Counted from the stretch's first letter, positions 1 to 10,143 are shown. The stretch is DNA of 64,000 nucleotides from Nannochloropsis oceanica (GCA_004519485.1 CP038116.1:372001-436000); one strand, 5' to 3'. Program-made: numbers and translations. The notes: generated by a model not told the origin, from the sequence alone.

Positions 1-33
1 GAGCTGATCGTACAGCATTACCACCGATTGTAG

Positions 34-330
34 GATGCCAGGTGCGAAAAGAAACGGGCGCGTGCGCATATGGCGGTGTATGCGGGGAAGCAGAAGGTCT
101 TGGATGGCTTTTTTGCGGGCTTGACGGGGCCAGGGCAGGCGAAGCCCATTATCGCGTATGGAGCAGGGATTTTCTCGCACACAGGCAGGGGGGAGGTGAG
201 CGTTCCGGTCAAGAGGGTGCTCCGGGTGTGCGAAAAGCACTATAGGACAGTGTATGTACCCGAGCACCTGACGACAAAGGTACACCTCGATTATGGGCAG
301 CGTCTAAACCCAATTGCGAGAAGGGCAGGA
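34..330 (+). CDS. Fanzor/TnpB-like nuclease, C-terminal fragment (partial)
   Basis: An open frame begins right after TTGTAG (28-33), which could be a splice acceptor; the in-frame stop there means the fragment is either a 3' exon or a remnant. The readable protein contains AYGAGIFSHTGRGEVSVPVKR and then VYVPEHLTTKVHLDYGQRL. From memory of the family, the order 'YG-x(3)-F-x-x-T-G-(R/K)-G-E-x-x-x-P' followed by 'E-(F/H)-x-T-(S/T)-K' and a small Cys/His-bearing turn is that of the RuvC/zinc-ribbon end of OrfB/TnpB-like Fanzor proteins, RNA-guided nucleases carried by eukaryotic mobile elements. The CxxC pairs of the canonical ribbon are not present here (HLDYG instead of CxxCG). After about residue 90 the frame runs into purine-rich low-complexity sequence with no family similarity. 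The rest of the gene would lie left of the window. Family assignment is by motif recall only. Confidence 0.42.
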
Positions 331-1410
331 GGAGAAGGAGGGGGAGAAGGAGGAGGAGGAGGAGGAGGAGGGGGGGTGAAGGAAAAGGAGGGGGAGGAGG
401 CGGCGAAAGACGAGAAGAAGAAGGTGGAGGAGGAGGAGGAGGTGGTGGAGGGGGAGGAGGCGGCGGAGGACGGGAAGAAGAAGGTGGAGGAGGGGGCGGA
501 GGGGGAGCAAGAGGCCAAGGCAAGAAAGCTGGGGGAGGAACGGAAGTGGGAGGGAGGGGATATGTGGGAGCCAGTGCCACATCAGTACCAGCACCAACAC
601 CTGCAGTGGGAGGAGGGGAAGGAGGAGGGGAAGGAAGAAGAGGGAAAAGAACCCGGGCTGCGGAAGCAGCAGCAGCGGCCGGCACACAGCTGACCATACG
701 GGTGGCAGTCGCAGAAGCACGAGCCCAGGCAGCTGCAGAAGGAGGAGGAGGAGAAGGAGGGGGAAGGGATAGCAGGATGGATACAGGAGGGGATCCTGGA
801 AGGGTAGGAGTGGGAGGAGTCGGGGCGGCCAAAGCAGCCACAAGAAGAGGAGGAGAGGGAACGAGAGGAATCCTCACTTTGCTCTCTTTACCCGGAGAAA
901 AGGCAACACGAGCACTTGCAACCATTGCTAGAATTCGTGCAGCACTTGCAAGAGGAAGGGAGAAGGGAAAGAGAAAGATAGTGAGGGCGCTCCGACGAGG
1001 AGGAAGAGGGGGAGGGGAAGGAGGGGGGAGGACGAGGGGAAGGAGGGGGAGGTGGACGAGAAGGAGGTGGAGGAGGAGGAGGAGGAGGAGGGGGGAGGAG
1101 AAGGAGAAGAAGAGGAAGAAGAAGAAAAAGAAGAAGAAAAAGAAGAAGAGGAGGAGAAGAGGGGGAGGAGGAGGGGGGGGCGAGGAGGAGGGAGACGAGG
1201 AGGGGGTGGAAGGGGAAGGGGAGGGACGAGGTAGAGGCGGTGGAAGCAGAGGGGGAGGAGAAGCAGGAGGAGGAGGAGAAGCAGGAGGAGGAGGAGGAGG
1301 AGGAGGGGGAGGGAGTAGGAAGGGAAAGGGGAGGAGGGGGCGGAGGCGGTGGAAGCAGAGGAGGAGGAGGAGGAGGAGGAGGAGGAGGAGGAGGAGGAGG
1401 AGGAGGTCAT
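313..1410. repeat. GGA/GAA purine-rich low-complexity tract (~1.1 kb)
   Basis: The + strand is almost entirely G and A over long stretches (for example 1000-1410), with GGA, GAA and GGGGG runs and only short mixed interruptions (about 560-960). All six frames stay open because the tract lacks stop trinucleotides, so the long Gly/Arg/Glu-rich and Pro/Leu/Ser-rich reading frames over it are artefacts of composition. Such mirror-symmetric homopurine DNA can form triplexes, and its G-runs could form quadruplexes. It directly follows the Fanzor-like fragment. Confidence 0.95.
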
Positions 1411-2306
1411 GGAAAGAGGGTTTTAATGGCTTTGGCAGGTTTTTCACCAGCTGAGTCCTTGATGGCCCTTACAGGGCTAGGAGAAGGGGGGAAGAGGGGA
1501 GGTCGGAGGGGAGGCAACTTCTCCAGCATCCGCTTTACCTGCCGCGGTTGACCAAAGCGGAGATCATGCGGACGACCTTCTCCACGGACAAACTTAAACA
1601 TGTCGTTCGTCGTGTACTCTGCTGCATTATAAATCGTATAATTTACGACGACCACGAAACATATCTTGCAAGGGAGGGGGAACATAATGTTATTCCCAAC
1701 CATGGACAGTCGTTCACTAAAAACAAAAGCAAGGCTCAAGACAACAGCATAAACTACCCTAGCGCCTGTATTTCGCTTCCTGGTGCCTTTCGTTTTTCAC
1801 ACTGCGCACTGGAACTGTTGTCTCATCTTTTTCTTTCCTCTCTCAGTCGGTAAGTCGCATGAACGCTCTTTTTCTTACCACTTCCTCTTCCACACATAAT
1901 CAATGCATGCACATATCAAACATTCATTCAATTGACAAGGTGGGGAAGGAGACAAACAAGGTTGGGCAAGTAACGTCAGCCAAGTACTTTGCCCCTCTAC
2001 ATGCATACGGGCGCATTGCTTGACAGCCTGATACAGCTTCTATTGTGTCTCCTAGTCTACTTCCCCACCATAAAGAGTCATTTAGTCCAATCTATACCCG
2101 GCGAATATCTTCGATATTTTTTTTATATTCTCGCTCTCTCTACTAAAAACACACACACACACAAATACATACACACACACACACACACATACACACACAC
2201 ACACACTATATATATATATATGTGAGTGTATATATATATAATATATATATATATATTGTTGACCTTCTTTTCACACCTTCGACATAACCGCATGAGCTAC
2301 GTTATC
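1411..2306. other. Intergenic region, no supported gene
   Basis: Only short unrelated reading frames occur on either strand. A - strand frame across 1407-1739 has no recognisable family and lies partly over the purine tract. The right part holds the CA/TA microsatellite listed separately. It probably contains the 3' flank of the RAD51-family gene on the - strand. Confidence 0.6.
2149..2256. repeat. (CA)n followed by (TA)n microsatellite
   Basis: A (AC)n run with occasional ATAC units passes into (TA)n and a second (TA)n block after a short GTGAG interruption. Alternating purine-pyrimidine sequence of this kind is prone to length change. It lies just downstream of the RAD51-family stop codon. 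Confidence 0.95.
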
Positions 2307-2617
2307 TTAAACGTCAGCCAATCCACCATCGGTGATGCAAAACTGTGCCTCCGCCTCTGGCATGGAAGGGGAGTCGACTAGCTTGGCCACGCGGGCGTTG
2401 TCTCGGCCTTTTTTGAGGTGCAAGCGCGTACAGGAGGCGTGAGCGAGGACGTTACCGCCGACAGGTTTGACGACGGGGGCGAAAAGCGACATGGCACCCG
2501 GATCCGCAGTGCACTGGTTCACGAGCAGAATGGCCAGGTTAGCATCTTCACAGAGACGGGTCAGCGCGGACAGGTGCTGGCCCAGCTTCTGTTGACGCTC
2601 GGACAGCTCTGGAGGGG
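2307..2617 (-). CDS. RAD51/DMC1-family recombinase, C-terminal exon (truncated by assembly gap)
   Basis: ATP-dependent strand-exchange protein of homologous recombination, nuclear. The exon reads [19 protein letters not shown], then [33 protein letters not shown] and [18 protein letters not shown] before a TAA stop. These match the end of the RAD51/DMC1/RadA core: the ELxxRQQKL helix, the N-Q loop, the GG-x-x-x-AH-x-x-x-x-R ATP-cap and the closing LPEAExxFxIxxxGixD strand. The TADPGA segment and the FxITxGGxxD end lean to DMC1, but paralogue identity is not settled. A CAG (splice acceptor candidate) precedes ELSERQ at about 2610, next to the run of N. The Walker A and B region is not in the visible sequence. 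A short - strand stretch right of the gap (2718-2783, ending ELHDQLIALV after a TCTCTCAG acceptor) may be a preceding exon. Confidence 0.75.
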
Positions 2618-2717
2618 NNNNNNNNNNNNNNNNNNNNNNNNNNNNNNNNNNNNNNNNNNNNNNNNNNNNNNNNNNNNNNNNNNNNNNNNNNNNNNNNNNN
2701 NNNNNNNNNNNNNNNNN
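2618..2717. other. Assembly gap (100 N)
   Basis: Exactly 100 unknown bases, the customary placeholder for a gap of unknown size. It interrupts the RAD51-family gene. Any reading frame crossing it is unreliable. Confidence 1.
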
Positions 2718-2877
2718 AAGACGAGGGCTATGAGCTGGTCGTGGAGTTCTTGGGGCTGGAGGGGTCGTCTTGGACCACTGAGAGAAACTTTCGTCCGTTT
2801 CATTGGTGTTGCGGATGCACGGGTAGCACCAGAGGCCTGGGAAGGGACTGAATCCTCTCTATCCACTGTCTCTTGCC

Positions 2878-4092
2878 CTAAACAACCTCCCCTCCTTCTT
2901 CCCTGCAGCCATCGACTATTTTCGCCAGCTGCCTATCTGCCGCCTCTTTGACAACGCCCGTCCATTGCAGCACTTCCTCTCCCAAGGCATCCTGTCTAAT
3001 GAAACACCCAGATTCAATCGTGTCACTAAGCAGGGTGTTCAATTATAAAGATCGAAAAAAAGTCGCACGATTCTCCTTTACGCCTCCAAAACTAGTCGCA
3101 TGCGCCGCCATTATACAAGCCTCACTGCTTTACCCTCTCAAACTCACACCAGGGAATTCTACGGCTAAAATTCTCTTACCTAGCTTCTAGGATGCACACG
3201 GCTTGATCCAACTCGATATTGAGGGCATCAAAGTCTTGTAGCACGTGCAGGCGCTTCAGCTGCTCCAGCTGAGTCATGAGTTGCTCACTGCTTTGCAACT
3301 GCATATGTCGGAGCAGGTCAGAGGTTACGGAATGACATGAATATATTTGAATTCAAAGTGAGTTGAGCTGGTGTGCACTTAACGGTAGAGTCATGCTCAA
3401 GTGACAAGCCGACATGTCTCGGAGGAGTAAGAGCGCATGTTCTTGAGGAAAGGTAATGAACGAGCCAGAGGAGTGTGAGCACGGCAGCCGACCATCTGCT
3501 GGACTGCGAAGTCGGAATGCTTCTTCTTTTTTTGAATCGGATAAGAGTGAATAAACAAATTCGATGGCTTGTCAAGCGGTAGACTAAAGTCATAACCAGG
3601 CCAACAGGAACAACAGGCCCAACACACCCCACACACCCAACCACTTACGATGGTGGCCGTCAAGACAGACACCCGATTGGCTTCCAAATATGCATTCTCG
3701 CGTACCGAACTCATCTGATCATATGCGTATTCATGGGGTGGAGAAAATCATGGATTCATGGGTTGAAAAAGGGAGGGAAGTATATGCCTGAGACATATTT
3801 TTCTCAGCTTCCAACACTATCGACCCCTCCACCCGATCCTCCAGTCCAAACCACCCACCTTGGCCGTCTTGATAAGCTGGGCCATGGACTCAACACATTT
3901 GCCTACATGTCAAGGTAGTAGATGCCAAGCAAGCAATGAGTGAATGAATGGACGCGAGGGTCTGTCTCTGCTGGCCATCTCAACCTCTCCACCCCTCCCG
4001 TGCGACGCACCAACATTTGTATTCACCTGCCGGAGAAACTCGCGGCGCGGGTCCATCCTCGCAGCAGCGGCAGCTGCAGCGGACGATGACAT
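2878..4092 (-). CDS. MED22: Mediator complex subunit 22 (MED22)
   Basis: Head-module subunit of Mediator, which bridges activators and RNA polymerase II. Five exons join in frame: 4092-4011, 3902-3859, 3714-3649, 3298-3180 and 2995-2878, all with GT/AG ends (donors GTGCGT, GTGGGT, GTAAGT, GTAAGA), giving 142 residues; metazoan MED22 is about 140-200. Diagnostic stretches are CVESMAQLIKTAK (family: the 'xxIIKTAKI' helix), ENAYLEANRVSVLTA (family: 'x-HVRAANIVRA') and LEQLKRLHVLQDFDALN (family: 'LVSDLKQFLILNDFPSVN'). No single exon is longer than 119 nt. The first donor was chosen because it is the only nearby GT that restores the frame. It is divergent from the SLY1 gene. Exon boundaries are inferred from sequence only. 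Confidence 0.72.
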
Positions 4093-4671
4093 TTATATGG
4101 GGGTGGCCTTGGTGTGAAGTGGCGCGCGCGGTGCTGGACGACACACACAGCACGGCAAGATCTGATCACCTCCTTGCTCCTCTCTTTCCGCCTTCCCAGA
4201 GTCCGTGTCTCATGTGTGTGTTTGAATGATGGATGGGTGGGTGAAGGAGTACAGTGCTTATCAACCTCGCGTATACAACGCGCGGACACGCACTACACAC
4301 ATACACCCATACACATACATATATATATGTACATACATATATACACACACGTATACATTTTATGCGGAATCCCGGCCCAAAAGCGGACGCCTGTTACCGC
4401 CCGAGTCTGAGTTATCGCCGCATCGCCCACTCTACAAGGCTCAGAGACATCTCCGCTTCCTCTGAATTGCCCTCGCATCCCGGAAACACTCATGGACACA
4501 CACACACTCCCCACCGCATAGGACAAACGCAGGTTCGTGGCCACTTCGTTGTCGTCTTGACGACCTTGGTCGGGCCGATTGTCACTGCGAAAGGTAGCAG
4601 CACTTACTGAAGATAGCCCCCTGCTCTCCCTTCCTCTCCACACGCGCCTTTCACACGACTCCTACTAGACC
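4093..4671. promoter_or_regulatory. Divergent promoter region MED22 / SLY1
   Basis: About 580 bp separate the two opposed start codons. The stretch holds a CA/TA-rich microsatellite (about 4287-4352) and no coding frame with family signal. Both transcripts must start here, so it is the presumptive shared control region; no specific factor site can be named. Confidence 0.5.
4287..4352. repeat. CA/TA-rich microsatellite
   Basis: Imperfect ACACAC, ATACAT and TATATA units within the MED22/SLY1 intergenic region. Short tandem dinucleotides, unstable in length. Confidence 0.8.
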
Positions 4672-7017
4672 ATGGGCACAAATCTGCGACAAACGCAGAC
4701 GGCAGCGTTAAACCGGATGCTGAATTTCAACATTCCGTTCTCAGACGGCGAAGCCGGTGGTGGTGCCGCCGAGTGGTCAGACCATGTACGTATTCCGAGA
4801 TGATGTAGGTGCGGCGCAGCATTGTTTCATCGCTCGCAGCCTTGTTTCATCACTCGGGGACTAGTTTACTTAGGCGCTTTCTCTTTGCTCGCTCATTTCC
4901 TCTCACCTTTCATGCTCTAGACATTCCTTATCTTATCCAATATGTCCTCTTTCTCATCTATCGTCCACAGCTCGTTTATTCATTTCGCCCTCTCAATACC
5001 CAACTACGACTCGCTCCCAATGCTGCTGTCACCTTCTCACCGACTCCCTTTATCTCCCATACACACAAATCACACCATCCACCAGTGGAAAGTCTTGGTA
5101 TACGATCGCAAATGCCGCGACATTATCTCCCCCCTGCTAAATGTAAGCAAGCTCCGAAAGCGCGGCGTGACCCTACACCTGCTCCTCGAGTCCGAGCGTG
5201 AGGACATACCGGACGTGCCTGCTGTCTACTTTGTCGAGCCAAGCGAAGAGAACATTGCGCGCATTACAGATGACTTAAACAAGCGGCTCTATTCGGCAAT
5301 GTACCTCAACTTTACCTCCAAGCTCGACCGGTCCCTCATGGAGCGACTGGCCAAGAACGCCATCGCCGCCAACACCTATTCCCTCGTCACTAAAGTCGTG
5401 GATCAGTACCTCGACTTCGTCACACTAGAGCCCTGCCTTTTCACGCTCAATCAGCCCAATTCTTACATGGGCTACAACAACCCCGGCGCCTCTGAGGCCG
5501 ATATGGAGGCCTATGCCCGCGCAGTCACCTACGGCCTCTTCTCCGTCCTAGCCACCGTGGGCACCGTCCCCGTCATCCGCTGCGCCAGTGGCGGGCCGGC
5601 AGAGATGGTGGCCCGGCAGCTGAATGATTTAGTGTCTGAGCACCTGTTGGCTAACACCCCCTTCTTTGCACGGGGCACGGGCAGCACTGCCGCGGCGTTC
5701 CACAGGCCGTTGCTCATTTTGTTTGACCGCAACGACGACCTCATCACGGCGTTGCACCACACTTCCACCTACCAAGCTTTGGTGGACGACGTGCTGCCGC
5801 ACAAGCTCAACCGAGTTACGATCGAGAGTCGTCCAGAGGAGGAGGGTGGGGCGGTGAAGCGACGGAGCTATGATCTGGATGTGGAGAGCGACCACTTCTT
5901 CAGCCGGTACGCCGGCGCCCTTTTTCCCGAAGCCATCCAAGCCAACGGTGCAGAGCTAGCGGAGGTCTCGAAGAAGGAGGAAGAGATCCGTTCCAAGACA
6001 ATTCACCAGCTGGGGATGGGGGGGGGCGGGGGAGGGGGAGGAGAGGACCCAGCACAAGATGGATCGGCCCAAGAGCTGCTGTCGGCGGTGGACAGTTTGC
6101 CCAAGCTGCTGGAGCGGAAGAAGTCCTTGGAGATCCACACCAACATCTTACAGGCCATCATGAATGTGATTGCGGCAAGAGAGGTGCCTGTGCTGTTTGA
6201 CCTGGAGGAGTCCATGGTCATGTCCTCCCGAGCCGACAAGGCGACAGTCAAGGCCCTTCTCGCTGACCCCAGCAAGGGCTCGCTACAAGACAAGCTGCGA
6301 CTGCTTGCCGTCTATACTCTCAGCTCCAACGCCAGCAATGCGGACCTCCAAGAGCTGAACGAGGCTGTGCGGCAGGCCTTTCCCTCGGGCACTCCGGGTG
6401 TTTTTGCTGCTGGCGGCGGCGCCTGGCCTACCCCTGAGGAGGTGGAGCTGGGTATTGGTGCTGTGGATTACCTGCGTCGTCAGCGCGCCATGCAGCACCT
6501 GCCTGATCGGGCCGAGCTTGAAACCAATCGGACCGGGGGGAGGAGTGCGGGTGGGGCTGGAGGGCGCGGAGGTATGGGAGGGGGGGGGACGGGCGTGGTG
6601 GCACTGGGTGGGGAAAGTGGATATATGTCGCACTTTATCAATAAGGCGCAGAGCCAGGCCACGGATCTATTGGCGAAGGCCAGCAATCTCCTGGCGCGTC
6701 GTAATAGTCCATATGTGACGCGAGTGGTGGATAACTTGTGTAGTTTCAAGCCCAATTCGGAGGACGAGTCCTTTCTCTACCTAGATCCCAAGGTCAAGGG
6801 TGTGAATCCCAGCAATGTCAAAGGCCGGGCACCCTTCCGGGAGGTGATTGTTTTTATGATTGGCGGGGGCTGTTACGCCGAGTATCAGAATTTGCAAGAA
6901 TACTCAAGGCAGCAGCCGCCGGCGATTCCTCGGCAAGTGTTGTATGGTTGCACGGAACTGCTGAATACGGAGGGCTTTCTGACCCAACTGGTCGAGTTGG
7001 GAAGGAAAAGCAAGTAA
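4672..7017 (+). CDS. SLY1: Sec1/Munc18-family vesicle fusion protein SLY1 (SCFD1)
   Basis: SM protein that binds Golgi/ER syntaxin (Sed5 type) and guides SNARE assembly in ER-Golgi traffic; cytosolic and membrane-associated. Exon 1 (4672-4785) starts at CCATGG and ends before GTACGT. Exon 2 (5086-7017) follows a CACCAG acceptor; together 681 residues against about 640 in animals. Family marks: RQTQTAALNRMLNFN near the N-terminus, WKVLVYDRKCRDIISPLL, IPDVPAVYFVEP, RPLLILFDRNDDL with LHHTSTYQALVDDVL, and the end FREVIVFMIGGGCYAEYQNL followed by VLYGCTELLN. Two Gly-rich insertions (about 6017-6045 and 6535-6600) add length and look like low-complexity loop expansions. A longer open frame begins upstream of exon 2 but its extra residues are intron. 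Confidence 0.93.
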
Positions 7018-7081
7018 AAAATTGTTGAATGATGGGAGTATAAGACTGGAGGCTTCTGTTTTGGTTGGATGCGAGCAAAAG

Positions 7082-7112
7082 TTGAGAGAGAGAGAGAGAG
7101 AGAGAGAGAGGA
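7082..7112. repeat. (GA)n microsatellite
   Basis: An uninterrupted GA dinucleotide run about 65 bp past the SLY1 stop, probably within its 3' untranslated region. Confidence 0.9.
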
Positions 7113-8104
7113 AGAATTTCACATAATTTTGACAAGACTTGGATTGTATCCATGAATCTATTCTCTATTTTCGTCTTTGGCTGCCCTATCTTTTTCTTTT
7201 CGTGTACACACGCATTGCTGTCCCACTCATGCCTCTGTCAATGGAATCGCCGCCTCCTAACGATAGCTCTGAAACGCGACTGTTGCTATTGCTAGTTTTT
7301 TAGGACGCGCATACCTATGCGTCTGTATCTCTCTCAGGATGAAAGGATAACAAACTGTACATATGTATGTAAGTATATATATATTAGTACGGTACTTAGC
7401 GTATTGGGCGCAGCGGTGCGGGTGGATGAGGAAAGGGCTGCTAGCACCCGCCGATCACAGTTCCTCTTACTCCATCCACCATCCCCCCTCCGAATCCAAT
7501 CTGTCAAAGTCGTTATCGCTTTCTTCTACCATATATTATCTTCTCTCCCATTCCATTGTTGAGTCTGTCTGCTGCTCTTTTTCATCTTTCCTGTTCTCAT
7601 CGTCAACCACCACGACCTCAATCATCTCCTGCTTCTACTTTGCTACTACCCCTCCTACCCCTCCTCCTGCTCCTCTGCTCTTGTTCCTGCTGACTCAATA
7701 TCTTCCCTGTGTATGCTTAACTGGCAATCAGGCAGCATGATTGACGCATAGTTGTGGGGAATGTGGAAGTCGTGGTCGAGGGATGGGCTAGGAGGCTCTT
7801 GCGAGGGTCGCCAGGCGGACGGTACAGATTGAGGCAGGAGACATAGGTCCCCCCAAGTTTAGTCCCGCAATTTTAGACCAGTGACAGATCACAACCAGAA
7901 TATTACTGTTCGCTGCTAGGGAGTAAAACTCCCTTGTGGTCTAGCCAGACCGTATGTTCGTGGCAGCGAATGCTCTTTCCGATCCCGCGAGATCTCGAGA
8001 GAGGAAAGGGCTTGCGGGGGTTGAGAAAGAGATGTCCATGGCAAAAGCGCCTAATGTTCGTCCGTACTCCAAGATTCCCACCCAACTTGCCCTTCTCTGC
8101 CCAA

Positions 8105-8398
8105 ATGTATTTCTTGCGTAGCTTCTGGATAGGCCGACTTTTCGTGGTCTACGGGATCCTCCTCCTCTTAATTGTGCACGATCTTGTTGAGGCGCAAGGT
8201 TTGACCCCCCGGCGACCTACCTCCTGGCGGGAACTCATCGTTTTGGTTGGCTTCACCAGCTCGCCTTTTGATGCTTTCGGTGGTGTGGCAAGCTCTGCGG
8301 GTGGAAAAATCGACACAACGTACTTTGGCTTGTGCTTGTGGAAGTCCAAGCCAGGAAGATGCCCTCAGAGGCTCGACAGCCACTGTGCCGCCGTTTAA
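8105..8398 (+). CDS. Unassigned small ORF with signal-like N-terminus
   Basis: A 97-residue frame starts with MYFLRSFWIGRLFVVYGILL and continues hydrophobic to HDLVEAQG, which looks like a signal peptide with an AQG cleavage region. The remainder is not recognisable and has no repeat or metal motif. The frame is open upstream to 7934 without family signal. It could be the 5' exon of a secreted or plastid protein, part of a longer untranslated leader, or chance. Confidence 0.2.
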   Translation: MYFLRSFWIGRLFVVYGILLLLIVHDLVEAQGLTPRRPTSWRELIVLVGFTSSPFDAFGGVASSAGGKIDTTYFGLCLWKSKPGRCPQRLDSHCAAV

Positions 8399-8587
8399 CT
8401 TGTTCGCCACATACGCGTGCTAAGCTACAGGCGGGTCTCGAGGAGGATGCGTGACTGGGCTACTTATGACTCATTAGCACGTCTATCTTTATGTAGTCAA
8501 CCATAACGCACACGCCTCACACAGCGCAGGCAAGAAAGTCGACATCCAACCTCCTTCCCACCACGCGTCGAGCAGCACGCCCGCTAC

Positions 8588-10143
8588 ATGCTGTCCCGCC
8601 TTCGCAACTGCACAAGAAGAGGACACCGGTCGGTTCCTGGGCTGCTTCTTCTCTACTTTAGCGTCGTCCTCATGGTGATGAGTCGCTTGCCAGGAGCGGG
8701 GGGCTTTCTTTTGGCGTCCTGTTCTTCTTCCCGGGCAAGTCTGTTGTCGGACGCGCATCGAGCGAATGTGGGGTCGGCCGTCACGACCATACTGTCGTGG
8801 TATGTTCCTAGGTACGTGCAAACATGCATCAAAGGGGTCATGAAAGGTTGACCATGGCAAGCGAAGGAGTTTTCAGCTTGGAGAAAGCAACAGAGCGGAC
8901 TTGCTGGCACAGACGCGTGCAACCTCTCGCCGGCAACCCTTGAGATCGACAAAATTTTCAATCAGGCAGATATTTATTCAGGCATTCATACATCCATGTT
9001 TATTCATCACAGATCAGGAAACCGAATCCTGACGTCGAGCACGGCGGGAAGCGATGACAGGAAAGCAGAGGGAGACGAAGCTACCTCCGACTCGATCCTC
9101 ACCACCCCGCAGCCACGACCATCGTCAACATTACCAGCAAGCCAAACACCAAAAACTGCAATAGGCATTCCCACTGGAAAGACGACAGGTGCCACCACGG
9201 CAGCTGCTGCTGCGGCCGTGACCAAGAATAAACCACAACCGGCAAAATTGTCTCAGAGCAAGAATCTGCTCATCGTGGGGCTCGGCAACCCTGGTAAAGA
9301 TTATACCATGACCCGACACAACGCCGGCTTCCTAGTCATTGACGAATTGGCCAAGCGGATGGGCGTGAATTTCAAACTTCGCAGCGCCTTTCAGGGGGAA
9401 TATGGTTCGACCACATATCAGGGAAAGTCAATTGGTCTGCTCAAGCCCACCACCTATATGAACAACAGCGGCCAGTCTGTGCGCAAGGTATGTGGGTACA
9501 AAGGAGGCATTCATTCGTGGGGTGAAATGGATTTTTCATGTCTTTGTCTTTATTTTCCGTGTTTCCCTTTTTTCGCGCCGCAACAGGTGCTGGACTACTT
9601 CAAGCTGCCCCTGTCGTCGGTGCTAGTAGTGGTGGACGAGGTGGCCTTGGAGATGGGGCAGATTCGCCTCCGCCAGACAGGGTCGGCGGGGGGGCACAAC
9701 GGCCTCAAAAGTATCGAGGGGCACCTCAAATCGAAAGATTATAATCGTTTGCGGATCGGTGTGGGGGGAGGTGGGTGTGGGTGGGTTGTCCGGAAAAGGG
9801 GAAGAGGAAGAGGTAGAGAGGAGGTTACCTGCTAGACGCCTGGCTTTTGATTAGATGCTCAAATTCGACACATTTGAATACAACTCAGGCCTTAGTATGG
9901 CTCGCAATATAGGATTTAAAACGAAAGCAACTCAGCTCAATTCTATCACCTCTCACCCTTTCGTATTCACTTGTACACTCAGCGGCGCCGGGCCGAATGG
10001 TGGACCATGTCCTAGGCGAATTTAGTCGGTCGGAACGCAAGCTTTTGGACGACTTGCTGATGAACGCGGTGGAGGCCGTGGAGGACTGGATTGAAGACGA
10101 CAATACCAACAATGTTATGACACGTGTCAATGCACCGCGATGA
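8588..10143 (+). CDS. PTH: Peptidyl-tRNA hydrolase, bacterial type, plastid-targeted
   Basis: Cleaves peptidyl-tRNA released from stalled ribosomes. Four exons join in frame: 8588-8811, 9013-9487, 9587-9770 and 9983-10143 (333 residues). Exon 1 encodes a basic start, a hydrophobic core (VPGLLLLYFSVVLMVMSRL) and GAGGFLLAS, a bipartite plastid-type presequence; a Ser/Ala/Thr-rich linker follows. The core has LLIVGLGNPGKDYTMTRHNA with the catalytic His, LLKPTTYMNNSGQSV, then VVVDEVALEMGQIRLRQTGS with the family Asp and AGGHNGLKSI. The last exon gives GRMVDHVLGEFS. Of two possible donors at the end of exon 1, only the GTACGT at 8812 avoids an immediate stop. Extra residues over the bacterial enzyme (about 190) are all N-terminal. 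Confidence 0.9.

Larger units (their letters stand above)
7018..8587. other. Intergenic region with weak small-ORF candidate
   Basis: 1.57 kb without a recognised gene. It contains a (GA)n run at 7082-7112 and pyrimidine-rich stretches. One + strand frame from ATG 8105 to 8398 is listed separately. Nothing else on either strand resembles a known family, and I saw no tRNA. Confidence 0.6.

Noticed and set aside
209-1551. Several 100-400 residue frames over the purine tract (Gly/Arg/Glu-rich on +, Leu/Pro/Ser-rich on -)
   Set aside because: All six frames are open because the DNA has almost no T on one strand; composition alone explains them, and no domain or start context supports a gene.
1407-1739. 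- strand frame reading YTTNDMFKFVRGEGRPHDLR
   Set aside because: No family recognised, no neighbouring exon found, and its second half overlaps the low-complexity tract.
2418-2951. + strand frame of 177 residues crossing the gap
   Set aside because: It runs through 100 N and is antisense to the recognisable RAD51-family exon.
2878-3000. Alternative MED22 last-exon acceptor at GACAG instead of ATTAG
   Set aside because: It shifts the frame to a short Cys/Arg-rich end; the ATTAG acceptor keeps a helical MED22-like tail and totals a whole number of codons.
7840-8060. Possible tRNA-like or transposon-end sequence (short inverted pieces around AGACCAGTGACAG and GTCTAGCCAGACC)
   Set aside because: No cloverleaf with a proper B box could be drawn and no matching terminal repeat was found.
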